DNA from: Burkholderia glumae LMG 2196 = ATCC 33617
GTDB lineage: Bacteria; Pseudomonadota; Gammaproteobacteria; Burkholderiales; Burkholderiaceae
Assembly: GCF_000960995.1 (NCBI RefSeq)
Contig: NZ_CP009435.1
Span: 1,736,001 to 1,800,000, forward strand
DNA: 64,000 nucleotides
Reading direction: 5' to 3'
Shown: one piece after another, positions 43,628 through 51,693 of the stretch
How the letters are laid out: each line of letters opens with the position of its first letter
Position numbering within the stretch: position 1 is the stretch's first letter
Program-made: the position numbers and the translations under genes
Notes under the pieces: model-generated
Seen by the model: the letters and a program-made list of their open reading frames with translations, nothing else
Database searches by the model: none
Told to the model about the DNA's origin: nothing

Positions 43628-44446
43628 ATGTCCAGGCATTTCGCCCTGTCCTTTGCCACGCGCCGTCGCGCAGCGCTTCGCGCCTGCGCCGCCTGCCTCG
43701 CGGGCGCCGCCACGCTCGCCGCCTCCGCGGCCCATGCCGTCGAGCTCCACGTCATGAATTCGGGCGGCTTCACCGCCGCCTACCAGCGTCTCGCGCCGAA
43801 GTTCACGGCCGCGACGGGCGACACGCTCGAGATCACCTACGGCCCGTCGATGGGCGAGACCCCGCAGGCGATTCCGAACCGGCTCGCGCGCGGCGAACCG
43901 GCCGACGTCGTGATCATGGTCGGCTACGCGCTCGACCGCCTGATCGCCGAGGGCAAGGTGCGCGCCGATTCGCGCGTCGAACTCGCCGATTCGCGGATCG
44001 GCGCCGTGGTGCGCGCCGGTGCGCCGGTGCCCAAGATCGATACCCCCGAGGCGCTGAAGGCCGCGCTGCTGGCCGCGCCCTCGGTCGCGTATTCGGACAG
44101 CGCGAGCGGCGTCTACATCGAGCGCGAGCTGTTCAAGCGGCTCGACATTGCCGCGCAGATGGGGCCGAAGGCGGTCAAGGTGCCGCGCGTGCCGGTCGCC
44201 TCGAAAGTGGCCGACGGCAGCTACGCGCTCGGCTTCCAGCAGGTGGCCGAACTGCTGCCGGTGAAGGGCGTCACGTTCGCGGGGCGGATTCCCGAGTCGC
44301 TGCAGTCGGTCACGCGCTACGCGGGCGGGATTCCGACCGGCGCCCGGCATCCCGCGCAGGCGCGCAAGCTGCTCGACTATCTGGCTTCGCCGGCCGCGCG
44401 CGCCGACGTGGTCGCGACCGGGCTCGATCCGGTCCCCGCGCAATGA
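43628..44446 (+). CDS. Periplasmic substrate-binding protein, molybdate (ModA)-like
   Basis: 272 residues from the ATG at 43628. Signal peptide (RRAALRACAACLAGAATLAASAAHA) and then VELHVMNSGGFTAAYQRLAPKF, GPSMGETPQAIPNRLARGEPADVVIM and YSDSASGVYIERELFKRL, the bacterial extracellular solute-binding domain of ModA type. No permease or ATPase gene follows, so it is solitary. Its place after xdhABC suggests a link with the molybdenum enzyme, by inference only. Confidence 0.8.
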   Translation: MSRHFALSFATRRRAALRACAACLAGAATLAASAAHAVELHVMNSGGFTAAYQRLAPKFTAATGDTLEITYGPSMGETPQAIPNRLARGEPADVVIMVGYALDRLIAEGKVRADSRVELADSRIGAVVRAGAPVPKIDTPEALKAALLAAPSVAYSDSASGVYIERELFKRLDIAAQMGPKAVKVPRVPVASKVADGSYALGFQQVAELLPVKGVTFAGRIPESLQSVTRYAGGIPTGARHPAQARKLLDYLASPAARADVVATGLDPVPAQ

Positions 44447-44579
44447 AGCGTGGCGCCGGGCGCGGGTTCGGCGCGCCCCGGCCCTGCCGTCCGGCGCCGC
44501 CGCCTCGCGGTCCCGCTCGAGGGGCCGCTCGAGACTATCCTCGATGCGCCGCCCGGGCCCGGCCGCGCAGCGGTTCCCG

Positions 44580-44984
44580 ATGAACGATTCGCAACCCTTC
44601 CTCGACGCCCTCGTCTCGATCTGCACCGAGATCGAGGCGTGGCTGGGCGGCACCGCCGCCTCGGCCGCGGCGCTCGACGCGCTGCTCGAGCGCTTCGCGC
44701 CGGCCTTCACGATGGTCGGCACCGACGGCGCGTGCCTGGACCACGCCGGCCTGCGTGCCCTGTTCGCGCGGCTAGCCGGCTACAAGCCCGGGCTCGAGAT
44801 CAGGCTGGCCGCGCTGCGCACGATCGCCGTGTATCCGGGCGGCGCGGTGATCGGCTACGACGAGCATCAGCGCGCCGCGAGCGGAGCGCTGCGCGCGCGC
44901 CGCTCGACCGCCGTGCTCGAACGCGACGCGGCCGACGGCCGGATTCGCTGGCTCCATCTGCAGGAAACCTGGCTGGACGCCTGA
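44580..44984 (+). CDS. SnoaL-like/DUF4440-type small protein
   Basis: 134 residues from the ATG at 44580 (MNDSQPFLD). Pattern of an NTF2-like cone: helix with LDALLERFAPAFTMVGTDGACLDHAGLRALFARL, then strands LEIRLAALRTIAVYPGGAVIGYDEHQ and STAVLERDAADGRIRWLHLQETWL. Function unknown; such proteins are often small isomerases or binding domains. Ends 6 bases from a convergent LysR gene. Confidence 0.75.
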   Translation: MNDSQPFLDALVSICTEIEAWLGGTAASAAALDALLERFAPAFTMVGTDGACLDHAGLRALFARLAGYKPGLEIRLAALRTIAVYPGGAVIGYDEHQRAASGALRARRSTAVLERDAADGRIRWLHLQETWLDA

Positions 44985-44990
44985 GCGGCC

Positions 44991-45965
44991 TCAGCGCCCC
45001 GCCTGGTGCCGCGCGCGCGGCCGCGTGGTCAGCGAATCCGACACCGACTTCACGAGCGCGCGCAACCAGGCGAGGTCGGACGGCCGGTCCGGCTGCGGGT
45101 GGGCGAGCTGATAGCACCGGATGCGCGGGAACGACACGGGCGGCGCGAGCATCACGAGCGGCAGCATCCGGGCGTAATGCTCGGCGAAGCGGCGGGTGGT
45201 GGTGAAGATCAGGTCCGACTGCAGCAGCACCTGCGGGATCACGCCGAAGTAGGGCAGCGTCGTCACCACGCGGCGCTCGAGCTTCGCGCGCGCGAGGCCG
45301 ATCTCGATCGCGTTGCGCGCCCCGCCCGTGTAAGGCGTCGGCGCGAGATGGGCCGCCGCCGCGTAGGCCTCGCGCGTGAGCGGCGCGTGCGCGAGCGGGT
45401 GCGTCTCGCGCATCAGGCACACCACGGTGTCGGGGAACAGGTCGCTGCGCGCGAAGCGCGGATCGGGCCGCGGCCAGTTCGCGATCACCAGGTCCAGCGC
45501 GCCCGAGTCGAGCGCGCCGGCATGATCGAGCGCCGGGTTCAGCGAATCGAGCTCGAGGCGCGCGAGCGGGGCCGCCTCGCGAAACCGCGCGATCAGCGTC
45601 GGCATGAAGAAGTCGTTCAGATAGTCGGGCGCGGCCAGCCGGAAGGTGCGGCGCGAGCTAGCCGGATCGAAGTCGCCGTGCGGCGTGGCGATGAAGTCGA
45701 CGTCGCGCAGCGCGCGCTGCGCGGCCTCCAGCAGCGACGCGCCGTACTCGGTCGGCACCATGCCCGATTTGCCGCGCACCAGGATCGGATCGTTCAGCAC
45801 GGCGCGCAGGCGCCGCAGCGCCGTGCTGATGGCCGGCTGCGTCTGGTTCAGGCGCAGCGCGGCCTGGGTCACGCTGCGCTCCAGCAGCAGCGTGCGCAGC
45901 ACCCGCACGAGCCAGATGTCGAGCGAGTCGGTGCGGGAGTCGGCGGTGTCGTCGTCGGTTGGCAT
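44991..45965 (-). CDS. LysR family transcriptional regulator (NodD-like branch)
   Basis: 324 residues. Helix-turn-helix ~15-75 (LRTLLLERSVTQAALRLNQTQPAISTALRRLRAVLNDPILVRGKSGMVPTEYG, the NodD/NahR-like pattern). Effector domain from ~105 with FRLAAPDYLNDFFMPTLIARF. Its target is not clear; the divergent neighbour is the DsbA-like isomerase upstream on the same strand rather than a divergent gene. Confidence 0.9.
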   Translation of the reverse strand: MPTDDDTADSRTDSLDIWLVRVLRTLLLERSVTQAALRLNQTQPAISTALRRLRAVLNDPILVRGKSGMVPTEYGASLLEAAQRALRDVDFIATPHGDFDPASSRRTFRLAAPDYLNDFFMPTLIARFREAAPLARLELDSLNPALDHAGALDSGALDLVIANWPRPDPRFARSDLFPDTVVCLMRETHPLAHAPLTREAYAAAAHLAPTPYTGGARNAIEIGLARAKLERRVVTTLPYFGVIPQVLLQSDLIFTTTRRFAEHYARMLPLVMLAPPVSFPRIRCYQLAHPQPDRPSDLAWLRALVKSVSDSLTTRPRARHQAGR

Positions 45966-46062
45966 CGGCGGGGCGTCGAGGGCGTCGCGCCAAGGATATC
46001 GGGGCGCGCGGCCGGGGCGCGGGCCGGCCGGTTATCCGCGGTATCGGCGCGGCTTGCCGCGA

Positions 46063-46701
46063 TCAGCGGTGGCCCGGCGGCAGCGTGCTGATCCGCTTCA
46101 CTTCCTTCGATTCGAGCCAGTTCGGCGTGCGCGCGCAATAGAGCACCATCGGCAGCGCGTCCTCGCCCCAGAACAGCTGGCGGTTCATCCAGAAGGTCGG
46201 CACGCCGAACACGCCGAGCTCGATCGCGTCCTGCGTGTTGCGCTGCAGTTGCGCGTGGGTCTGCGGCGCGTCGATGCGCGGGTCGTCGGCGGCCACGCCC
46301 ACCCGCTCGCAGAGCGCGGCGAAGCCTTCCTCGGCGAGCGGATCGCGCCCCTCGCGCCAGATGAAGCGGAACATCTCGCGCACCACGGCGAGATCGGCGT
46401 CCACCACGATCGCGAGGCGCAGCAGGCGCGTCGAATCGAACGGATGCGCGGGCGGCATGCGCAACGCGATGCCGAGCTGCTCGGCGCGGAACAGCGCATG
46501 GCGATAGGTGAACACGCGCTTGGCCGGCACGTCGTACATCGGACGCTGCCCCCAGTGCGCCTGCAGGACCGGCAGCGACACCGGGACCGGCGCGAACGGC
46601 ATGCTCGGCCACTTGTCCTGCTGCTCCAGCAGCAGATACGTGAACGGTGACAGGAAATCGTAATACCAGCGGGGTTGGCTGGCATCGTGGCCCACGGTCA
46701 T
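46063..46701 (-). CDS. DsbA-like thioredoxin-fold oxidoreductase / 2-hydroxychromene-2-carboxylate isomerase family
   Basis: 212 residues from the ATG at 46701, which has AGGAG upstream. WYYDFLSPFTYLLLEQ has the Ser of the kappa-class GST/HCCA isomerase active site in place of CxxC. FDSTRLLRLAIV, EEGFAALCERVG and ELGVFGVPTFWMNRQLFWGED are the typical C-terminal motifs. Likely uses glutathione; substrate unknown. Confidence 0.87.
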   Translation of the reverse strand: MTVGHDASQPRWYYDFLSPFTYLLLEQQDKWPSMPFAPVPVSLPVLQAHWGQRPMYDVPAKRVFTYRHALFRAEQLGIALRMPPAHPFDSTRLLRLAIVVDADLAVVREMFRFIWREGRDPLAEEGFAALCERVGVAADDPRIDAPQTHAQLQRNTQDAIELGVFGVPTFWMNRQLFWGEDALPMVLYCARTPNWLESKEVKRISTLPPGHR

Positions 46702-46874
46702 CGGCAAGTCTCCTGAGGAAAGGCGGGGGGCCGCGCGGCCCGCGTGTCGCCATGGTACGCAATGGCGACGGCGATTGCAGCAATCGCGGCGCCCTGGCCG
46801 CTCGGGCATCACGGCGCGGCGCGGGCGCCCTCCGGCGCGCCGGCGGCGAGCCGATTCAGCCTCGCCCGCCCGGC

Positions 46875-48272
46875 TCAACCCGGCGCGGCGGCGGCGCCGC
46901 CGGCCGGCGCGGCATCGCGCGGTGCCGCGTCCTGCGCGAGCAGGCGTTCGCGCACGAAGCCGATGTGCTCGCGCAGCACGTAGAACTGTCCGGCGTAGGC
47001 GAGCGGCATCTTCATGCGGTTGACCGAATCCTCCACGTCGTCGAGCCGTTCGAGCAGCGCGAGCCGTTCGCGCCCGCTCGGCTCGCCGAGCGCGCTGCGC
47101 TCCAGCGTGATGAGCGCGCCGTACCAGCGGTAGATCCGTGAGCGGACCCGCCAGCCGTACAGCATCGGCACGAAGCGCAGCCCCGGGATCAATACCACCA
47201 CCAGCGGCACCACGATCACCAGCAGCCGGTCGACGAGGCTCGCCACCCAGAACGGCAGCTGCCGGTAGAGGAAGGTCTTGCCGGACTTGTAGTAGCGCGC
47301 CGCGTCGTCGGACAGCGGGAAGCTGCCGTGCGTGACGGGCGACGGGAATTCGCCGGCGCGCTGCAGGATCGTCGCGCGCCCGTGCACCTCGCGCGCGGCC
47401 TCGATCAGCAGGTCCGACAGCGCCGGATGCAGCGAGGCGCGCGCGATCAGCTCGACGGTGGGCGACAGCGTGTGGATATCCTCCGGCGGCAGGTTGGTGC
47501 CGGGGTCGTACACGCCCATCGGCAGCGTGATGTCGGTCAGGTACGGGAAGCGCCGCGTGTAGGCCTCGGCCTGCGGGAACGAATAGAAACGCACCCCCGG
47601 CGCGCGAAACAGCTTGGCCATCACCGGGATCTGGGTCGAATCGCCCGACAGGAACGCCGCGTCGATGCGGCCGTCGATCAGCGCGCGCGCGGCGTCCTCG
47701 CCCGCGAGCGGCAACAGCCGCGTCGCGCCGCCCGGCACGATGCCGTTGAGCTTCAGCAGCGCGAGGCCGAGCTCGTGGGCGCCGCTGCCGTCCGGGCCGA
47801 GCGCGAGCCGCTTGCCGTCGAACTGCGAGAGCCGCGCGACGGGCGGGCCGCGGTAGAGGATCGCGAGCGGCAGGTAGCCGACGCTGCCGAGCGAGACCAG
47901 GCTGTCGGGCCGGTCCTTCTGATCGACGCCGCTCTGCACGAACGCCACGTCGACGCGCCCGTGCGGATCGAGCAGGCGCTGCAGGTTCTGCGCCGAGCCT
48001 TCCGAGGGCAGCACCTCGAGCGTCACGCCGTTCTTCGCGAGGATTCGCTGATACCGGCGCGCGGCCATCCAGTTGGTGCTGCCGGGCGGGCCGGCCGAGA
48101 GCACCAGATGGGTGGGCGGTGCCGGCTGGATCAGCCGGATCGCGAGCCAGATCGCCGCGGCGCCGAGCAGCAGCGCCGGGCCGAACGACATCGCCAGGTC
48201 GCGCCACGACACCGCGACGAAGCGGGCCAGGAACCGGTGCGGACGGCGGGAGCGAGGCGGGCGGGCAGTCAT
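46875..48272 (-). CDS. Membrane-anchored TAXI-family solute-binding protein
   Basis: 465 residues. N-terminal membrane helix (AMSFGPALLLGAAAIWLAIRL, ~27-47), a TAXI/TRAP-type binding domain (~55-320; LVLSAGPPGSTNWMAARRYQRIL, DAAFLSGDSTQIPVM, THGSFPLSDDAARYYKSGK), a second membrane segment (WVASLVDRLLVIVVPLVVVLIP, ~345-370) and a charged cytoplasmic tail. The two membrane anchors differ from free periplasmic TAXI proteins, and no TRAP permease is present, so it may be a sensor. Confidence 0.82.
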   Translation of the reverse strand: MTARPPRSRRPHRFLARFVAVSWRDLAMSFGPALLLGAAAIWLAIRLIQPAPPTHLVLSAGPPGSTNWMAARRYQRILAKNGVTLEVLPSEGSAQNLQRLLDPHGRVDVAFVQSGVDQKDRPDSLVSLGSVGYLPLAILYRGPPVARLSQFDGKRLALGPDGSGAHELGLALLKLNGIVPGGATRLLPLAGEDAARALIDGRIDAAFLSGDSTQIPVMAKLFRAPGVRFYSFPQAEAYTRRFPYLTDITLPMGVYDPGTNLPPEDIHTLSPTVELIARASLHPALSDLLIEAAREVHGRATILQRAGEFPSPVTHGSFPLSDDAARYYKSGKTFLYRQLPFWVASLVDRLLVIVVPLVVVLIPGLRFVPMLYGWRVRSRIYRWYGALITLERSALGEPSGRERLALLERLDDVEDSVNRMKMPLAYAGQFYVLREHIGFVRERLLAQDAAPRDAAPAGGAAAAPG

Positions 48273-48693
48273 CGCGGTGCGATACGAAGGGCGGGAGGGC
48301 GGCGCGCGGGCCGTGGCGACGGCGAGGATGGTACCCTAGTTCGGCGGCCCTGCGGCGGGCGGAACGCGCGATGCGGGAAGGTCCGGATGCCGTCGCGCCG
48401 TGCCGCTGATCCGGCGCGCAAATCCTTTGCGCTTCGTGGGCCGCTGGATTACATTGGGCGTCGCAGCCGCGCCGTGTCCGTCGCGGCGCGACCCGGCAAG
48501 CCGTCCAGACCAGACCGGGCGCGAGACGGACCACGGCCCGGCAGTCCGGCCGCCGTGCGCGCGCCGGGCGAACGCTGCGCCTCTCGTATCTGCGTGAAAA
48601 CGTCGGCCGACGGCATCCGTCGCCGGCCGTTCATCTGGGGGTAATTCGGCCGCCGGTCTCGTGCGGCCGTTTCCGGAATCACAAGGAGAAACT
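48273..48693. other. Divergent intergenic region with the BON gene leader
   Basis: About 420 bases between the TAXI gene and the BON-domain gene. Apart from the promoter noted at 48427 nothing was recognised; the BON transcript would have a leader of over 200 bases. Confidence 0.4.
48427..48455 (+). promoter_or_regulatory. Candidate sigma-70 promoter of the BON gene
   Basis: TTGCGC, 17 bases, TACATT. The only reasonable match in the gap; it would leave a long untranslated leader. Confidence 0.4.
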
Positions 48694-49062
48694 ATGAAGT
48701 CGATCGTGTGGAAGTCTCTGGGCAGCGCGCTGGTTGCGGCGCTCGTGTGCGGCAACGTCTATGCGCAGGCGAGCGACGCCGCCTCGGGCGCCGAGGCGCC
48801 GGCCGCCAGCAAGAGCACGCAGAAGGCGGCCGCCAAGGCGGCCCACAAGTCCAACCGCAAGCTCGGTTACGCGGTGCGCAAGGCCATCACGAAGGCGGGC
48901 GGCATCGACGTGTCGAACATCACCGTGCGCTCGAAGGGCGGCGCGATTTCGCTGCAGGGCACGGTGCCGGACCAGTCGCAGATCGACAAGGCCGGCGAAG
49001 TGGCCAAGGGCGTGGCGGGTGTCACCTCGGTCGACAACAAGCTGACCGTTCAGCAGCAGTAA
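48694..49062 (+). CDS. BON domain-containing periplasmic protein
   Basis: 122 residues from the ATG at 48694, which follows AAGGAGA. Signal peptide (SLGSALVAALVCGNVYAQA), an Ala/Lys/Ser-rich linker (~25-55) and one BON domain (~55-120; YAVRKAITKAGGIDVSNITVRSKGGAISLQGTVPDQSQIDKA, then VAGVTSVDNKLTV). OsmY-type domains bind phospholipid surfaces and respond to envelope stress; the role here is inferred. Confidence 0.9.
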   Translation: MKSIVWKSLGSALVAALVCGNVYAQASDAASGAEAPAASKSTQKAAAKAAHKSNRKLGYAVRKAITKAGGIDVSNITVRSKGGAISLQGTVPDQSQIDKAGEVAKGVAGVTSVDNKLTVQQQ

Positions 49063-49194
49063 GACTGCAAACGCCGGCGGCGTCGGCCGCCTCGCGTGAA
49101 ACCTGCGCCGCCTCGAGCGGCGCATTCTTTTTGAGGCGGCAGGCGGGGTCGTGCCGGCCGCCGGAGGCAGGCCCGCGGCGCGCGCCGTGCCGCG

Positions 49195-49983
49195 TCAGGA
49201 GGCGACGAGCTTCAGGCCGACTGCCACCAGCGTCGCGGCCAGAACGTTGCGCAGCAGGCGTTCGGGCGCGCGCGTTGACAGATGGCTGCCCGCCACGATG
49301 CCGGGCAGCGAGCCGAGCAGCAGCGACACCAGCATCGACCAGTCGACCGAGCCGAGCAGCCAGTGGCCCATCCCGGCCACCAGCGTGAGCGGCACCGCGT
49401 GCGCGATGTCCGAACCGACGATGCGCGTGGTGGACAGCGTCGGATAGAGCAGCAGCAGCACCGTCACGCCGATCGCGCCCGCGCCCACCGAGGTCAGCGA
49501 CACCAGCACGCCGAGCACGATGCCGGTCAGCACCGTCAGCGCGACGGTGCGGGCCGGATTCGGCGCCAGTGCGTGGCGCGAGGCGAACGCGGCGAGCTGC
49601 GGCCGGAACATCAGCGCCACCGAGGTCAGCAGCAGCGCGCCGCCGAGCACGATCTGGATCAGCCGGTTGGTCGAGGTCGAGCCCAGGCCGTGTGCGTGCA
49701 GCAGCCACAGCGTGAGCGCGGCGGCCGGCACGCTGCCCGCCGCGAGGCGGCCCGTGATGCGCCAGTCGACCGAGCCCTTGGCGCCGTGCACGAGGGTGCC
49801 GGTGGCCTTGGTGGCCGCCGCGTAGAGCAGGTCGGTGCCGACCGCCGTGGCCGGATGGACGTTGAACAGCAGTACCAGGATCGGCGTCATCAGCGAGCCG
49901 CCGCCCACGCCCGTCATGCCGACGAGAAAGCCGACGAACAGGCCGGAGGCGGTGTAGAGCAGATCGATATGGGGAAGCGACAT
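49195..49983 (-). CDS. TauE/SafE family sulfite-type membrane permease
   Basis: 262 residues and about eight hydrophobic helices in two repeats. First repeat FVGFLVGMTGVGGGSLMTPILVLL with GTDLLYAAATKATGT; second repeat GVLVSLTSVGAGAIGVTVLLLLYP with VGSDIAHAVPLTLVAGMGH, the duplicated signature of the family. Exports or imports sulfite/sulfonate-type anions. Divergent from a LysR gene, its likely regulator. Confidence 0.9.
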   Translation of the reverse strand: MSLPHIDLLYTASGLFVGFLVGMTGVGGGSLMTPILVLLFNVHPATAVGTDLLYAAATKATGTLVHGAKGSVDWRITGRLAAGSVPAAALTLWLLHAHGLGSTSTNRLIQIVLGGALLLTSVALMFRPQLAAFASRHALAPNPARTVALTVLTGIVLGVLVSLTSVGAGAIGVTVLLLLYPTLSTTRIVGSDIAHAVPLTLVAGMGHWLLGSVDWSMLVSLLLGSLPGIVAGSHLSTRAPERLLRNVLAATLVAVGLKLVAS

Positions 49984-50221
49984 CGGCGAGGGCTCGGTGG
50001 TTGCGCGCGGTCCAAACCCGCCATTGTCGCAAAATTGCCGCTCGGGCGTGGGAATGTCGGCTGGCGCGGTGCGGTGGCGGGCAAAGGGGCGGCGAGGGCG
50101 CGCCGGACGGGCCCTGGCTCCGCTCGCCGCGTCGCGGCACGCGAGATGGGGCCGTACCCGGCCACTGCCGCGTCGCGCGGCTGCTATGCTGATTTGACGG
50201 AGGAATCGGGAGGACCCGCCG

Positions 50222-51145
50222 ATGGACCGTCTCAGCGCGATGGCCAGCTTCGTGGCCGCCATTGAAACCGGCTCGTTCTCGGCGGCTGCCAGGCGGCTCG
50301 GGATCGGCCAGCCGGCCGTGTCGAAGTCGATCGCGAACCTCGAGCGGCAGGTGGGCGTGCCGCTGCTGGCGCGCACCACGCACGGACTGATGCCGACCGA
50401 GGCCGGCCAGCAGTACTACGAGCGCGCGCGCCGGCTGCTCGACGATGCCGAGGAGGCCGAACAGGCGGTGCGCGGCGCGGGCGCCAGCCTGGCCGGCACG
50501 CTGCGCGTCGGCGTGCCGGTGGCGTTCGCGCGCCTGCAACTCGTGCCGGCGCTCGAATCGTTTCTCGACGCCCATCCCGATCTCGTCGTCGAACTGCTGC
50601 TCGACGATCGCCATGCCGACCTCGGCGCCGAACGCATCGACGTGGCGCTGCGGATCGGCCAGGCCGCTGCCGCCGGCGGCAGCGGCACGCCGGCCGGCGT
50701 GCGCAAGATCGGCGAGAGCCCGCGGCGCGTGGTCGGCTCGCATGCCTATTTCGCGCGCGCGGGGATTCCGCATCTGCCGCAGGACCTGGCCCGGCATCAG
50801 GTGGTCGTGCATGACCGGCGCGCCGGCGGCGCGGTCTGGACGTTCCGCCGCCACGATACCGTGCTGGCCGTCGAGACCTCGGGACGGCTGCGCGTGCGTG
50901 AGGCCGAAGGCGTGCGCGCGGCCGCGCTCGCCGGACTTGGGCTGGCGATCGGCTCCGACTGGCTGTTCGCCGACGCGCTGCGCGACGGGCGCCTCGCGGC
51001 CGCGCTCGAGGGCTGGACGCTGCCGCCCGCCGAACTGTGGGCGGCGTTTCCCGCCGGCCGGCCCGCCACCTCGCGTGCCCGGGCCTTCGTGGCGTTCGTC
51101 GAGGCGATGCTCGGCGTCGCGGCCGCGCAGCGCGATCTGGCATGA
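50222..51145 (+). CDS. LysR family transcriptional regulator
   Basis: 307 residues. Helix-turn-helix ~1-60 (MASFVAAIETGSFSAAARRLGIGQPAVSKSIANLERQVGVPLLARTTHGLMPTEAG) and effector domain from ~88 (GTLRVGVPVAFARLQLVPALESFL). CrgA-type. Divergent from the TauE/SafE permease with 238 bases between, which probably holds its binding site. Confidence 0.92.
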   Translation: MDRLSAMASFVAAIETGSFSAAARRLGIGQPAVSKSIANLERQVGVPLLARTTHGLMPTEAGQQYYERARRLLDDAEEAEQAVRGAGASLAGTLRVGVPVAFARLQLVPALESFLDAHPDLVVELLLDDRHADLGAERIDVALRIGQAAAAGGSGTPAGVRKIGESPRRVVGSHAYFARAGIPHLPQDLARHQVVVHDRRAGGAVWTFRRHDTVLAVETSGRLRVREAEGVRAAALAGLGLAIGSDWLFADALRDGRLAAALEGWTLPPAELWAAFPAGRPATSRARAFVAFVEAMLGVAAAQRDLA

Positions 51146-51693
51146 GCCCCGCGCGGCCCGCCTCGTCAGGGCGTCGAGACAGCGCGATTGCGATTCCTTT
51201 GTATCGCGCCTCGTCAATCTCGAGGCTTTCGAGCGTCGAATCGGCCCTTCCTTTGCCTTGTCGATTTTCAAGAATCTCGGCCCGCCGGCGTCAGTCGGCA
51301 CCACGCGCTCGTCACTCGGCCTATCGACACCCACCCCGGCCGGCGCGGCATGCCGAATGTGGCGAAGCCGCCGCGTGAGCCTTCCAAGATCGGCATCGCC
51401 GCGAATTCATGGCGATGCGTCATGACTGAAGGCGCGTCGTCGGCACGCGCATCTCGTTACGGAGATCGCGCGTAACGTTCCATTCGCTCGTTACGTTACG
51501 TCGGAGGGATTCGTGAAGCGGAACACGCGACGGGCATCTTGCCGGTGAGGTGATTGATGGAGGTTGAGCGCGCATTCGCGCAGATTTGTTCGACGAAACG
51601 CATGGTTTCCCGTATCGCCCGGCCGCTGGCATGGTCCCTGCAGAAATGCCCTCGCTACACCAGACGGCAGCACCAACTGATATGGGGCCACAA
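51146..51693. other. Long upstream region of the repeat-protein gene
   Basis: About 550 bases without a supported gene. An inverted repeat CGTAACG...CGTTACG lies near 51473-51499, with TTACGTTACG just after. The stretch from about 51180 is less GC-rich than its neighbours. A short frame from 51586 is in frame with the next gene but precedes the signal peptide and is judged leader. Confidence 0.45.

Noticed and set aside
51586..51693. Upstream start for the repeat protein at 51586
   Set aside because: It would place 36 residues before a typical signal peptide, which would then not be N-terminal.
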